A stretch of DNA of 64,000 nucleotides from an uncultured Clostridia bacterium (GCA_934133165.1 CAKPAW010000001.1:62001-126000), one strand, 5' to 3'; counted from the stretch's first letter, positions 26,443-34,906 are shown. The notes: generated by a model not told the origin, from the sequence alone. Numbers and translations: made by a program.

Positions 26443-28402
26443 TTATTTATTAATTGGTTTTCTTCCTCTTTTTTTAGGTGCAGGTAATTCTTGTGGTTCA
26501 TCTTCTGCATATCTCTTTACCTTTGTTCCCCAATTTCTTTCTACGAATTTTATAAATTCTTCTGCATCTGCATCATCCATGTTATTTAACATTTCACGGA
26601 TATTATTATCTGATATTTTATTTGTTAATACATATGTTCCGTCATGATATTCTAATATGTTTTGATATTTGTATAACTCTTTGTTTGTACTCTTGCTAAA
26701 ATAATATGTCGCATTATCCATAAATTTGTCGAATTTTCCTTCTAATGTTTTTTCTTTTCTATGGTCAAATGTATATTCATTTTTTTCTTCTACTGGTATA
26801 CATTCTGTAACACGCTCTATGTATCTTCTACCTCTAAAATCTTTTACTAAGTGAATATCAAAGTTTAATACTGAAACAACTTGTTCTTCTGCTGTTCTTT
26901 CGTCTTTGAAAACTCCAGCTCTTAACATTGAGTTACGTAGTGCTGTTACTAAGTCTGGGAATGTTTTAGCATGGTGAGTGAATAATGTAAACTTAGATGC
27001 AACCTGTGCAGATTGAATCATCCAAGATGCTACGGGGTCAGTTGCAACCTCACCGATGATATTAACAGAACCATCAGTTTTCTTTTGAACATCCAAACAC
27101 TCTTGTCCAGATACTGTTTCTGTTTCACGCATTGATAAAATATTTCTTGTAGGATATATTTTTCTTAAATGAAGCTCGAATGCAGTTTCTGTAATACGAA
27201 GGTTCATTGTTTCATATATATTTTCAATCATAGCCATAAGCATTGTTGTTTTTCCGGCAACCTTGCTCACCAGTTAATGATATAATTCTTGCACCTTTTA
27301 CTAAATATTTTAAAAGGTCTATTGTTTCTTCTTTTCCTGGGAAACGTACTATTTGTTCTAGTGTAGCACGTTTAACGTCAAATTTTCTTACGAAGAATGC
27401 CCATGTTTCTGACATACTTGGTCTTACAACAACAACACGAGAACCATCTTTCATTTCATTAATTTTATAACCATTTGTATCTGATAATTGTCCTGGGTTA
27501 TTGTATTTATAAATATTTTGACATACTCTTTTTAGTTCTGCTTCTGTTCCAAAAGATAAGAATGCTAAACGTATTGATTTACCATGGAACATTATCCAAA
27601 TACTATCACAAGCACGAGGGACTTTGTGATCAACTATTTGATCTAAATAATCTCCATCTGTTTGTGCTACTTGGCTTAAGAAACTTTCTGGAAGTCCAGA
27701 TACACCACCTGAAATACCATCTATGTTCATATCTCGAATTTCATCTATACTTGAATATCCCTTATAATGTTGATAAATTCTTTGTACTACAACATTTAAT
27801 TTATCTTGGAAAGCAAGTACAAAATTTTCTTTTTCAAAAATTTCATTAATCTCTTCTTCTGTAATAACATAAGAAGGTTTAGTTTCTCCTGATATATATT
27901 TTAACCTTGCTAAGTCATATTTATTTATTATCTCACTTAATGCTTCATATCCAAAATCTTGTTTATACATATAAAGAACTATTTCGAATTTATCTTGTGC
28001 AGTTAAAAGTGATGGTATATCAAAAGGTATTGCTGTTGATATGTTTATTTCTGATACTCCATATTCTTTTGATAATATATCAAAGATTAATTCTTTTACA
28101 TATTTTTTGTCATTAACATCTCCATATGTACAGCCTTTTAATGCTTTCTTTAATTCGTATTTTTTATTTTTTCTTCTTTTTAATTCTTCCTCTGAAAGAC
28201 CTATATCATATAAGTTAATCTTTGTTATTTCATCTAATCTTTTCTTTACAAAAGCAGTCATTTTTTCTAATGTATAAGTTTTATCATCTACTTGTACTTT
28301 TTCTTCTTCTTTTTCATCTTGTCTCTTTTTTAACTTACGTATAATTAGAAATCCTGCTATTATTAATACTAATAAGATTAATATTATATTAACGAAGTTC
28401 AT
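26443..28402 (-). pseudogene. CpaF/TadA-type ATPase, frameshifted in the P-loop
   Basis: This is the hexameric ATPase that powers Tad pilus assembly. Two frames (27224-28402 and 26443-27270) together encode about 652 residues. The first frame reads ...IISLTGEQGC and then runs into nonsense. The second resumes GKTTMLMAMIENIYE, and GEQGCGKTT would be a perfect Walker A. An extra C in TTGCCGGAAA (plus 27256-27257) causes the shift. Downstream are the Walker B-like VNIIGEV and the His box FTLFTHHAKT. Unusually, the N-terminus has a membrane helix (residues 3-22). The C-terminus ends PKKRGRKPINK, like an AT-hook. It may be a sequencing error, a true mutation or a programmed shift. Confidence 0.85.
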
Positions 28403-28432
28403 AGCATAAGGCTCCTTCCTTTATTTCTTTAG

Positions 28433-29275
28433 TTACAATTTTAATTGTAATTCTTGCATTTTATATATTAAATCTTTTGCTAATCTCGCAGTTTCTTCTA
28501 CAAATACTGCATTTCTATCGTCTGGTTCAATTCTTCTTAATCTTAAGAAAAATTCTGCTACTTTTCCTTCTGAGCAGCTTTCAAAAAATAATGTATTATA
28601 TGGAATAGCATGTATTTCTTTCTTTTCTCTCATATATCTAGTAACATTTTTTACATTATACTTTGAATATTTATCATATCTTCCTAGATTTAGTAGTATA
28701 TTATTTTTCTTAAAAAAGTCATTTTCTTCTCTTAATTTCATAAAATTATCTATTGTTTTTAATCTTTGTGTCATATTTACTATTATAATATCTGAAAGTT
28801 GTAACATTTCTCTTACTTGTTCTTTTGGCATTTTTTTTGAAATATCTACAAATACTAAATCATAATTTCTATTAGCAACTTGCACTATATTGGGATATAA
28901 TTCTGCTATTTGTCTATATTCGTCATATTCTTTTGTTCTTGATGAACAAAGAATATCTAATCTATCTTTAAATACTATTTTGGTATAATTAGACACTATG
29001 TTAGTAGAAGTTTTATTACTGTTTATTATTTTTATTAGGCCTTCTACACCTGATTCTAACCCTACTTGTGCATTATCATTAGAAATTGTTTTTACTAATT
29101 GTTCCATTTTTTCTAAATTCCAATAACTATCTTCTAAGGTTGTATCATCAAAACTAGTACTAATATCTAATATTCTGTAATTATGTTCTATTGCCATATA
29201 AGTAGATAGTGCTACCATTGACATCGTTTGTGCAGTTTCTTTATCTTCATCACTCCAAAATGCAATTATTGCCAT
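28433..29275 (-). CDS. MinD/TadZ-like protein, degenerate P-loop
   Basis: The 280-residue product has the fold pattern of the ParA/MinD/CpaE group that positions pili. It begins MAIIAFWSDEDKETAQTMSM where KGGVGKTT would be expected. It has DLVFVDISKKM near residue 140 in place of the switch II/Walker B region and SDIIIVNMTQRLKTID near 165. Because the Gly residues of the P-loop are missing, ATP binding may be lost or altered. It is the second of two adjacent MinD-like genes and lies just before the ATPase gene. Confidence 0.7.
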   Translation of the reverse strand: MAIIAFWSDEDKETAQTMSMVALSTYMAIEHNYRILDISTSFDDTTLEDSYWNLEKMEQLVKTISNDNAQVGLESGVEGLIKIINSNKTSTNIVSNYTKIVFKDRLDILCSSRTKEYDEYRQIAELYPNIVQVANRNYDLVFVDISKKMPKEQVREMLQLSDIIIVNMTQRLKTIDNFMKLREENDFFKKNNILLNLGRYDKYSKYNVKNVTRYMREKKEIHAIPYNTLFFESCSEGKVAEFFLRLRRIEPDDRNAVFVEETARLAKDLIYKMQELQLKL

Positions 29276-29281
29276 TTTTTT

Positions 29282-29980
29282 CTATACTCCTTTTTCTATT
29301 TTTCTAAATGTATTTCTAAGTATTCTTTCATCTACATTGTCTAAAATTTTAGTGGTTAAATACATTAGCCCTTCTTTATATTGGTTACTTAATTTTCTAA
29401 ATTTTATTTTAGAAACTCTTTGGTTATTATATATAATCGTTTGATCTCCTACTTCAAATGGAAAATAAATTCTTTCTTCATTCCAGTTAATTTTACTTCC
29501 CGTAGTTAAGAAGTTTAAATAGTCATCTTCCTCTTTTAATATATTTTTTGCAAATATTACTTTAGTTGCATTAATATTATCTTGAAGTCCACTAATTGAT
29601 TCTATTCCTCTTTTTATTGAATACATATCAAAAGATGTAACAAAATAAATTTGCTCAAATGTTTCTAATTTAAAGCTTCTTACTGTATATGGAGTATCCA
29701 CGTCTATTAATGCTATATCATAACTTAAATCAAGTAATTTAGGTATTCCTAAATATTCTTTTATGTTGTCTAAATTTTCAAATCCAACAGCTATATCTAT
29801 TCCTTCAAATTCTGTAACATAAGATTTTGAAGGTTTAATTACTGGAACTATGTATCTTGCCTTTTGTGTTAGTGTTGCATCTATTAATATTACTTTTTTT
29901 CCCATTTCTACTAATATCTTAGCAACATATAATATTAAATCAGTTTTGTCATAAGCTCCAATGAATCCTATTTTTTTCAT
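29282..29980 (-). CDS. MinD/TadZ-like protein
   Basis: I place the start at the ATG at 29980 (232 residues, MKKIGFIGAYDKTDLILYVA), with GGAGG six bases upstream; a frame to 30007 lacks a site. GAYDKTD occupies the P-loop position and keeps Lys-Thr but not the glycines. VILIDATLTQKARY and DIALIDVDTPYTVRSF match the switch regions of MinD/CpaE proteins. It lies seven bases before the next MinD-like gene. The pair may form a heterodimer that localises the machine (inference). Confidence 0.7.
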   Translation of the reverse strand: MKKIGFIGAYDKTDLILYVAKILVEMGKKVILIDATLTQKARYIVPVIKPSKSYVTEFEGIDIAVGFENLDNIKEYLGIPKLLDLSYDIALIDVDTPYTVRSFKLETFEQIYFVTSFDMYSIKRGIESISGLQDNINATKVIFAKNILKEEDDYLNFLTTGSKINWNEERIYFPFEVGDQTIIYNNQRVSKIKFRKLSNQYKEGLMYLTTKILDNVDERILRNTFRKIEKGV

Positions 29981-30036
29981 TGTTTTCCTCCATTTTAAAT
30001 GTCTCAACCTATAAGGTTGTGTTTTTTCTTTTAATT

Positions 30037-30939
30037 TTAATATCCACCTAATGTTTCTAAGTAGGTTTGTCTTTCTTCTTTTGCTTTTGTAATTTGTTCT
30101 TGTACTCTTTCTTCTATATTATCTACTCTATCTTGAGCATATTGAGCTAAAGTACCATCTATTACATTTGTTCTTGTACTTGCATTTTGATTATATCTTG
30201 CAAATAACGCATTTTTAGCTTCTTGTTCAATATTTGGATTTGCATTCAATGCGCTTTGTACTGTTCCACTTGGTACATATGTTGGAATTACAGAACTTTG
30301 CATTCCTGGTTCTGCATATGTTGTTGCATAAAGTAAAGATCCTTTATCTATAAAAGCTTCTATTATAGCATTGGACATTACCATAATTTCTGTTTCATTT
30401 AAGTTTATATTAATAGAATTAGCTGAATCAACTCCATTTATTTGTGGTATTTCAACTTTTTTCTTTGAAACTACAATATAATCTACTCCATTTGATAATC
30501 TCAAACGTACATCTATATAATCTCCGCTTTGTATTTGTGTTGGTAAAATAATAGTATTATATTCTTGTTTTCTTATATCTGCTGTAGTTTTATCATCAGA
30601 TTCTTGTACCATATTATCTGTTATAACTGTTCCTATTTTTAAATCAATTTTTGCTATTGTCTTTTCAGTTAATTCTACAGATAGTACATTTTCTGGAATA
30701 GCTACATTTTGAATTGATCTTTTTATCAACTTTTCATAAGATACTGTTTCTCCTGATTTTATATCTTGTGCTACTACATATACTGTTTTACTATTAGTCT
30801 GTTGTTTTTTAGCATCTTGTTTTAAGTTATTTAGTTGTATAAATAAAAATACTATTATCAAACCAGTTACCAATAGTGTTCCTAATATTCCTATTAATAA
30901 ATAATTATTTGCTTTCCTTTGCATCGGATTCATTGCCAT
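30037..30939 (-). CDS. CpaB/RcpC-like protein, SAF domain
   Basis: This is a pilus-assembly protein on the outer face of the membrane. The 300-residue product has one membrane helix (about residues 13-35) and a SAF domain (residues 48-115: VYVVAQDIKSGETVSYEKLI, then KIDLKIGTVITDNMV). A central beta-rich domain (SGDYIDVRLRLSNGVDYIVV) and a C-terminal coiled coil follow. It is the first gene of the Tad-like operon, with AAGGAGG and a promoter upstream. Confidence 0.82.
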   Translation of the reverse strand: MAMNPMQRKANNYLLIGILGTLLVTGLIIVFLFIQLNNLKQDAKKQQTNSKTVYVVAQDIKSGETVSYEKLIKRSIQNVAIPENVLSVELTEKTIAKIDLKIGTVITDNMVQESDDKTTADIRKQEYNTIILPTQIQSGDYIDVRLRLSNGVDYIVVSKKKVEIPQINGVDSANSININLNETEIMVMSNAIIEAFIDKGSLLYATTYAEPGMQSSVIPTYVPSGTVQSALNANPNIEQEAKNALFARYNQNASTRTNVIDGTLAQYAQDRVDNIEERVQEQITKAKEERQTYLETLGGY

Positions 30940-30985
30940 ATCTATATTCCTCCTTATTTTTTGACAAAATATTATTACTTATTTC

Positions 30986-31014
30986 ATTGTACAACAATTT
31001 ATGCAGAAAAACAA
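30986..31014 (-). promoter_or_regulatory. Promoter of the Tad-like operon
   Basis: TTGTTT (31009-31014) and TACAAT (30986-30991) are 17 bases apart on the minus strand, about 47 bases before the CpaB-like start. It is the only promoter-like site I found for the run of genes down to 18813. Confidence 0.6.
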
Positions 31015-31090
31015 TAAATTAAGGCAAGTGTCATATAAAAATAATATGGTTGTAATATTTTTGTAATATTAGCTTGTACATGCAAAAAAT

Positions 31091-31128
31091 AGTACGGAAA
31101 TTCCTCCTACTAGGAGAAATTTGGTACT
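31091..31128 (-). repeat. 38-bp AGTAC palindrome, copy 1
   Basis: On the minus strand this reads AGTACCAAATTTCTCCTAGT and continues to GTACT, a 38-base inverted repeat. It matches the plus-strand element at 51584-51621 at about 33 of 38 positions. Confidence 0.75.
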
Positions 31129-31140
31129 ATATAAAAAATA

Positions 31141-31181
31141 CCAAAAGGGACAGATTCACCTTTTGGTAACGTCCCTTTTGG
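31141..31181 (-). repeat. CCAAAAGGGAC palindrome, copy 2, likely terminator
   Basis: It has the same 11-bp arms and 41-base length as at 18746-18786. On the minus strand it follows the DUF2651-like gene by six bases and is succeeded by TATTTTTTAT, so this copy can act as its terminator. Confidence 0.8.
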
Positions 31182-31187
31182 TACTTT

Positions 31188-31661
31188 TTATTGTCTTCTG
31201 TAGCAACACCAACTTGTTCTTCCTCCAGTTGTATTATTTGTTACATTTACTGTAGCTACATCTGATGTATTATTATTTCTGCAATTACAATTGCAACTAT
31301 TATTGTTATTTGAATTTTGTATGTCTGCTAATCTATTCGCTATTCTTGTTACATCTTGATCATTTAATGTTATTGTATTATTAGATTGGCTACATCTGCA
31401 AAACCATTTACAACAATTGTTATTTTGTTCTCTACATTTTTGGAAAAAGAATTCTGTAATAATTGCTATTATAAATGCTAATATAGTATAAACAATTGCA
31501 TATATTAAGAATGTTGCATCAAATGCTGCAAATGCTACTATTAAGTATATTGCAAAAAATGTAATTGCTGTTAAAAATGGATTTCTTAGTATTTTCTCTA
31601 CTACAATAGCTAAAAGAATTGTTGCTATTGGTAGAGCAAAAAATAAAAGTAATGTATTCAT
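31188..31661 (-). CDS. DUF2651-like membrane protein with Cys-rich tail
   Basis: The product has 157 residues. Residues 1-75 form three hydrophobic helices (MNTLLLFFALPIATILLAIV, then NPFLTAITFFAIYLIVAFAA and FLIYAIVYTILAFIIAIITE). The length and pattern are like the YbeF/DUF2651 family. The second half is soluble and has many cysteines (NNCCKWFCRCSQ, SCNCNCRNNN, SWCCYRRQ) and Asn/Thr runs. The tail could bind metal or form disulfides. Function is unknown. It stands alone upstream of the Tad-like operon. Confidence 0.7.
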   Translation of the reverse strand: MNTLLLFFALPIATILLAIVVEKILRNPFLTAITFFAIYLIVAFAAFDATFLIYAIVYTILAFIIAIITEFFFQKCREQNNNCCKWFCRCSQSNNTITLNDQDVTRIANRLADIQNSNNNNSCNCNCRNNNTSDVATVNVTNNTTGGRTSWCCYRRQ

Positions 31662-31734
31662 ATTTATCTCTCCTTATGTTTTTTCTTTTTTGTATATTAT
31701 ATGAATTCACTACTTTTTATGTTCCTATGATACT

Positions 31735-32472
31735 TTATTGATACTCTACTTTTACTAAATACAAACCTTGTGGTGGAAGTGTTTTTCCAGCTCTTGCTCT
31801 TTCTCCTTTTTCTATAATTTTAGGAATTCCATTTGGTTCTATTTTTCCTAACCCTACTTCTACTAATGTTCCTGCAATTATTCTGACCATATTATATAAA
31901 AATCCATTACCTGTAAGTTCTATTACGATTCTATCTCCTTGTTTTTCTACTTTAGTTTTATAAATAGTTCTTACACTACTTTTACTACTTGTACCACTTG
32001 CTTTAAATGCTTTAAAATCATGTTCTCCTTCAAAATATTTTACCGCTTCTTGCATTTTTTCTACATTTAATTTATTAGGCACAAAGTACTCTAAATTTCT
32101 ATATATGCTAGAACCTTGCTCACTATTATTAATTACATATCTGTATGTTTTTTGTTTACAATGATATCTTGAATGAAAATCTTCTTCTACTTCTTCTGCC
32201 TTTTGAATACGTATAGATTTTTTTAATTTTGTATTCAAAGCTATTGGGTATTTTTCTATAGGAAGATTGCTATTTGTCTTAAAGTTTGCCATTTGAGCAA
32301 AAGCATGTACTCCTGCATCTGTCCTCCCAGATGCAATTAAATCTACTTTTTCTCCTGTTATTTCTTCTATAGCTCTTTCAATTTCTCCTTGTATATTTAA
32401 CTTATTTGGCTGTTTTTGCCACCCATTGAAATCTTTTCCATCATATTCAATTGTTAATCTAATATTTTTCAT
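31735..32472 (-). CDS. truA: tRNA pseudouridine synthase A
   Basis: This enzyme converts U38-U40 of tRNA anticodon arms to pseudouridine. The 245-residue product has the N-terminal IEYDGKDFNGWQKQPNKLNI and the catalytic motif ASGRTDAGVHAFAQMANF (Asp near residue 52), plus the C-terminal NGFLYNMVRIIAGTLVEVG. It follows cdaA by 18 bases. Confidence 0.96.
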   Translation of the reverse strand: MKNIRLTIEYDGKDFNGWQKQPNKLNIQGEIERAIEEITGEKVDLIASGRTDAGVHAFAQMANFKTNSNLPIEKYPIALNTKLKKSIRIQKAEEVEEDFHSRYHCKQKTYRYVINNSEQGSSIYRNLEYFVPNKLNVEKMQEAVKYFEGEHDFKAFKASGTSSKSSVRTIYKTKVEKQGDRIVIELTGNGFLYNMVRIIAGTLVEVGLGKIEPNGIPKIIEKGERARAGKTLPPQGLYLVKVEYQ

Positions 32473-32490
32473 ATTAAAATCCTTTTATTT

Positions 32491-33411
32491 TTATGATTCT
32501 TTCTTATTTTCTTTTTCAAATTTAGTTCTTAGTTTTTTTATTTTATTTGCTTTTACTGTACTTTCTTCTTTAAACCTATTGGTAATCATTTCTTTAATTA
32601 ATATTTTCTTTAACGTTTCTTCATCTACGTCTACTATTAAAGTTCCATCTTTTGCTACTGATATTTTTCCTGTTTCTTCAGAAATAACAATAGCTATACT
32701 ATCTGTTTCTTTTGAAACTCCAATTGCGGCTCTATGTCTTGTTCCTAATGCTTTAGCTATTTCTTTATCATTTGCAAGTGGAAGTATACATGCTGCAGCT
32801 ACTATTTTATTATTGCTTATTATAATAGCTCCATCATGAAGAGGTGTATTTGGTACAAATATATTTACCAATAATTGTGGAGAAATATCACTATTCATTT
32901 CTATTCCTGTCTCTGCAATATCTCCTATTTTTATATCTCTTTCTAATACTATTAATCCACCTGTTTTGTGTGATGCAAGTTCCTCTACTGCAATAACTAT
33001 TTTATAAATATCTTCTTTAGATTTAGTAATTATATCTTTATCTATTCCAAAGAATTTAGTAAATTTATTTGTTCCTAATTGTTCTAAGCCTCTTCTTAAT
33101 TCTGGTTGGAATATAACTATCATTACTATTACTCCATATGTCATAATTGAAGTTAATATATAATGCAATATATCTAAATGAATCCATCCACTTATCAAAG
33201 TAGCAACAATCAATAGTGCTATTCCTTTTATTAACTGCCAAACTCTTGATTTCTTTGTCATTTTAATTAGTTTATATGCTAAAAATATTACAATAGTTAG
33301 ATCTATCGCAAGTGAAATAAGCCTTAATGGATTCTCTTGTAAGTTTGTGATATATTCAACTACATTTACTTGCCAAAATGTATCTATAACATTAAAAAAA
33401 CTATCTTTCAT
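32491..33411 (-). CDS. cdaA: Diadenylate cyclase CdaA
   Basis: This membrane enzyme makes c-di-AMP from two ATP. Its signal controls potassium and osmolyte balance. The 306-residue product has three N-terminal helices (residues 28-95) and the DAC domain with both catalytic motifs: LHDGAIIISNNKIVAAACIL (DGA) and LGTRHRAAIGVSKETDS (RHR). In most Firmicutes cdaR (YbbR domains) and glmM follow, but here truA follows instead. Confidence 0.96.
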   Translation of the reverse strand: MKDSFFNVIDTFWQVNVVEYITNLQENPLRLISLAIDLTIVIFLAYKLIKMTKKSRVWQLIKGIALLIVATLISGWIHLDILHYILTSIMTYGVIVMIVIFQPELRRGLEQLGTNKFTKFFGIDKDIITKSKEDIYKIVIAVEELASHKTGGLIVLERDIKIGDIAETGIEMNSDISPQLLVNIFVPNTPLHDGAIIISNNKIVAAACILPLANDKEIAKALGTRHRAAIGVSKETDSIAIVISEETGKISVAKDGTLIVDVDEETLKKILIKEMITNRFKEESTVKANKIKKLRTKFEKENKKES

Positions 33412-33435
33412 TTATTTTCTTCCTTTTATTTATTT

Positions 33436-33555
33436 TTACATTGCTACTAAATAATATATTAATGTTCCGCCTATTCCTAATACCATTAATGCAGCTAAAA
33501 ATATAGCCATAACTTTTGTTGCTATTTTTCCAATATCTCTTTGTTTTTTTGCCAT
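33436..33555 (-). CDS. 39-residue single-helix membrane protein
   Basis: This short frame reads MAKKQRDIGKIATKVMAIFL, then AALMVLGIGGTLIYYLVAM and stop. A basic start is followed by one membrane helix (about residues 14-37). AAGGAGG lies six to eight bases before the ATG, which argues that it is translated. It ends 24 bases before cdaA on the same strand, so the two are probably co-transcribed. It resembles small DUF4044-type proteins in layout only. A role in modulating CdaA is speculation. Confidence 0.65.
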   Translation of the reverse strand: MAKKQRDIGKIATKVMAIFLAALMVLGIGGTLIYYLVAM

Positions 33556-33640
33556 ATGATGACCTCCTTATAAATATTACTATATTTAGTTATAACATAA
33601 ACATATATTTTTTTCAACAATTTTTGCATATAAAAAAAGC

Positions 33641-33675
33641 AAAAAAAACTAGAAATTTTTTCTTTCTAGTTTTAA
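33641..33675 (-). terminator. tRNA-Glu terminator
   Basis: On the minus strand AAAACTAGAAA / TTTCTAGTTTT is followed by a run of T, seven bases after the tRNA. Confidence 0.85.
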
Positions 33676-33681
33676 ATAATT

Positions 33682-33756
33682 TGGTGACCCCTACGGGAAT
33701 CGAACCCATGATTCAGCCTTGAGAGGGCTGCGTCTTAACCGCTTGACCAAGGGGCC
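33682..33756 (-). tRNA. tRNA-Glu (anticodon CTC)
   Basis: The minus strand folds into a cloverleaf. The acceptor arm GGCCCCT / AGGGGTC contains one G-U pair. The anticodon stem CAGCC / GGCTG encloses the loop CTCTCAA, giving anticodon CTC. The T arm is ATGGG TTCGATT CCCGT. The 3' CCA is encoded. It reads GAG codons and is a single-gene unit. Confidence 0.95.
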
Positions 33757-33774
33757 TTTTCTTAATGCTTATTT

Positions 33775-33803
33775 ATAATAACATTTTTTTTACTTTGTGT
33801 CAA
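33775..33803 (-). promoter_or_regulatory. tRNA-Glu promoter
   Basis: TTGACA (33798-33803) and TATTAT (33775-33780) are 17 bases apart, with the tRNA beginning 18 bases later. This is a near-consensus sigma-A promoter. Confidence 0.85.
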
Positions 33804-33835
33804 TTGGTTATTGGTTATTTTTTATACCTTCTGTA

Positions 33836-34735
33836 CTATTCTGGGATAGATAACAAATATAAATAATTAAGTGTTAAATAACAGTGATAATTCTGTTCTG
33901 CATGACAATCTGCTAATACTCTTATTTTATATTCTCCATTATATTTTTTTATATCTATCATTCCACTATAGCCACTTTTATTAAGTGCTATTGAATTTCC
34001 ATTACTATCTATCAAATACGTTCCATTTGGATTCATATCATAATTATTATAGGTGGTTGGCGTACTTGAATAGTAAATATGTGTATAGTTAGTCAAATCT
34101 ACTAATGATGTATATACTTGTGCAACACCTCCCCAACTAGTATGTGCTTGTATTACTTGTCCATTACTTGCCTTTACTTGTGAACTTTCATTTCCATAAT
34201 ATACATCACAATTTTCTATTACTGCAGAAGAATTTCCTTTGCTCACTAATCTTAGTACTCCTGCATTACTGTTTGCATTTCCTTCAATTAAAATTCCATT
34301 CACATATGCTGTTTTTCCTTTTGCTATATCTTCAGGTGTTGCCGTTGCATTTTTAGTTGTTTCTTTTAATATTCCCCTTATATTATCAGCAAATACAGAT
34401 GTTTCCTCAGATATTTCAGTTTTCACTCCTCCAGCCTCTTCTATCGCATTTGCTATTGCGGTTTTAAATTCTGTAAGTTTTGCTATTGAATCATATGGTA
34501 AATTTTCTGAATTTGAACCTTCTGTTTCTAATTGAGTATACAATTCATTTAATTCAGTTTTCTCTTCTATTCTTGCAAGTTCCATATTTTCTTTTGCTTT
34601 CTTTGCAATATTCATTATTCCATTATCTCCTAAAACCAAATTTATGCTTATTCCTGCTAAAATTATTAATACTATTATGGTTACTACTAATGCTACTAAT
34701 GTTATTCCATTTTCACTTGTTATAATCTTTTTCAT
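33836..34735 (-). CDS. Orphan type IV pilin-like protein
   Basis: The 299-residue product starts MKKIITSENGITLVALVVTI: a short charged leader, a Gly cleavage site and the hydrophobic helix of prepilins. Glu at position +5 is replaced (ITLVAL rather than FTLIE). After GISINLVLGDNGIMNIAKKA comes a coiled-coil region and a C-terminal domain rich in Tyr, Asn and Ser, as in adhesins. It has AAGGAG upstream. It is not part of either Tad-like locus and no prepilin peptidase is nearby. A surface adhesin displayed through a pilus machine is my inference. Confidence 0.75.
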   Translation of the reverse strand: MKKIITSENGITLVALVVTIIVLIILAGISINLVLGDNGIMNIAKKAKENMELARIEEKTELNELYTQLETEGSNSENLPYDSIAKLTEFKTAIANAIEEAGGVKTEISEETSVFADNIRGILKETTKNATATPEDIAKGKTAYVNGILIEGNANSNAGVLRLVSKGNSSAVIENCDVYYGNESSQVKASNGQVIQAHTSWGGVAQVYTSLVDLTNYTHIYYSSTPTTYNNYDMNPNGTYLIDSNGNSIALNKSGYSGMIDIKKYNGEYKIRVLADCHAEQNYHCYLTLNYLYLLSIPE

Positions 34736-34906
34736 TTGTTTTCTCCTTGTATTTAAATTTCAATGATAATTTATATATTTTTCTCTTATTCTACACATAT
34801 AAGAAAACATCAAATTACTTTTAAAGTATAATTTAGTATTTTTATTTATTCAATATTTTAGCTTATTTTTAGTATTAAGTATTTTACATAATTTTTGTTT
34901 TTAATT

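Noticed and set aside
27224..27270. Selenocysteine or stop-codon readthrough as explanation of the broken ATPase
   Set aside because: The frame changes before any stop is reached, and only a +1 shift restores the P-loop.
27471..28277. Plus-strand frames opposite the pilus ATPase
   Set aside because: They mirror minus-strand coding sequence and lack starts with ribosome sites and recognisable domains.
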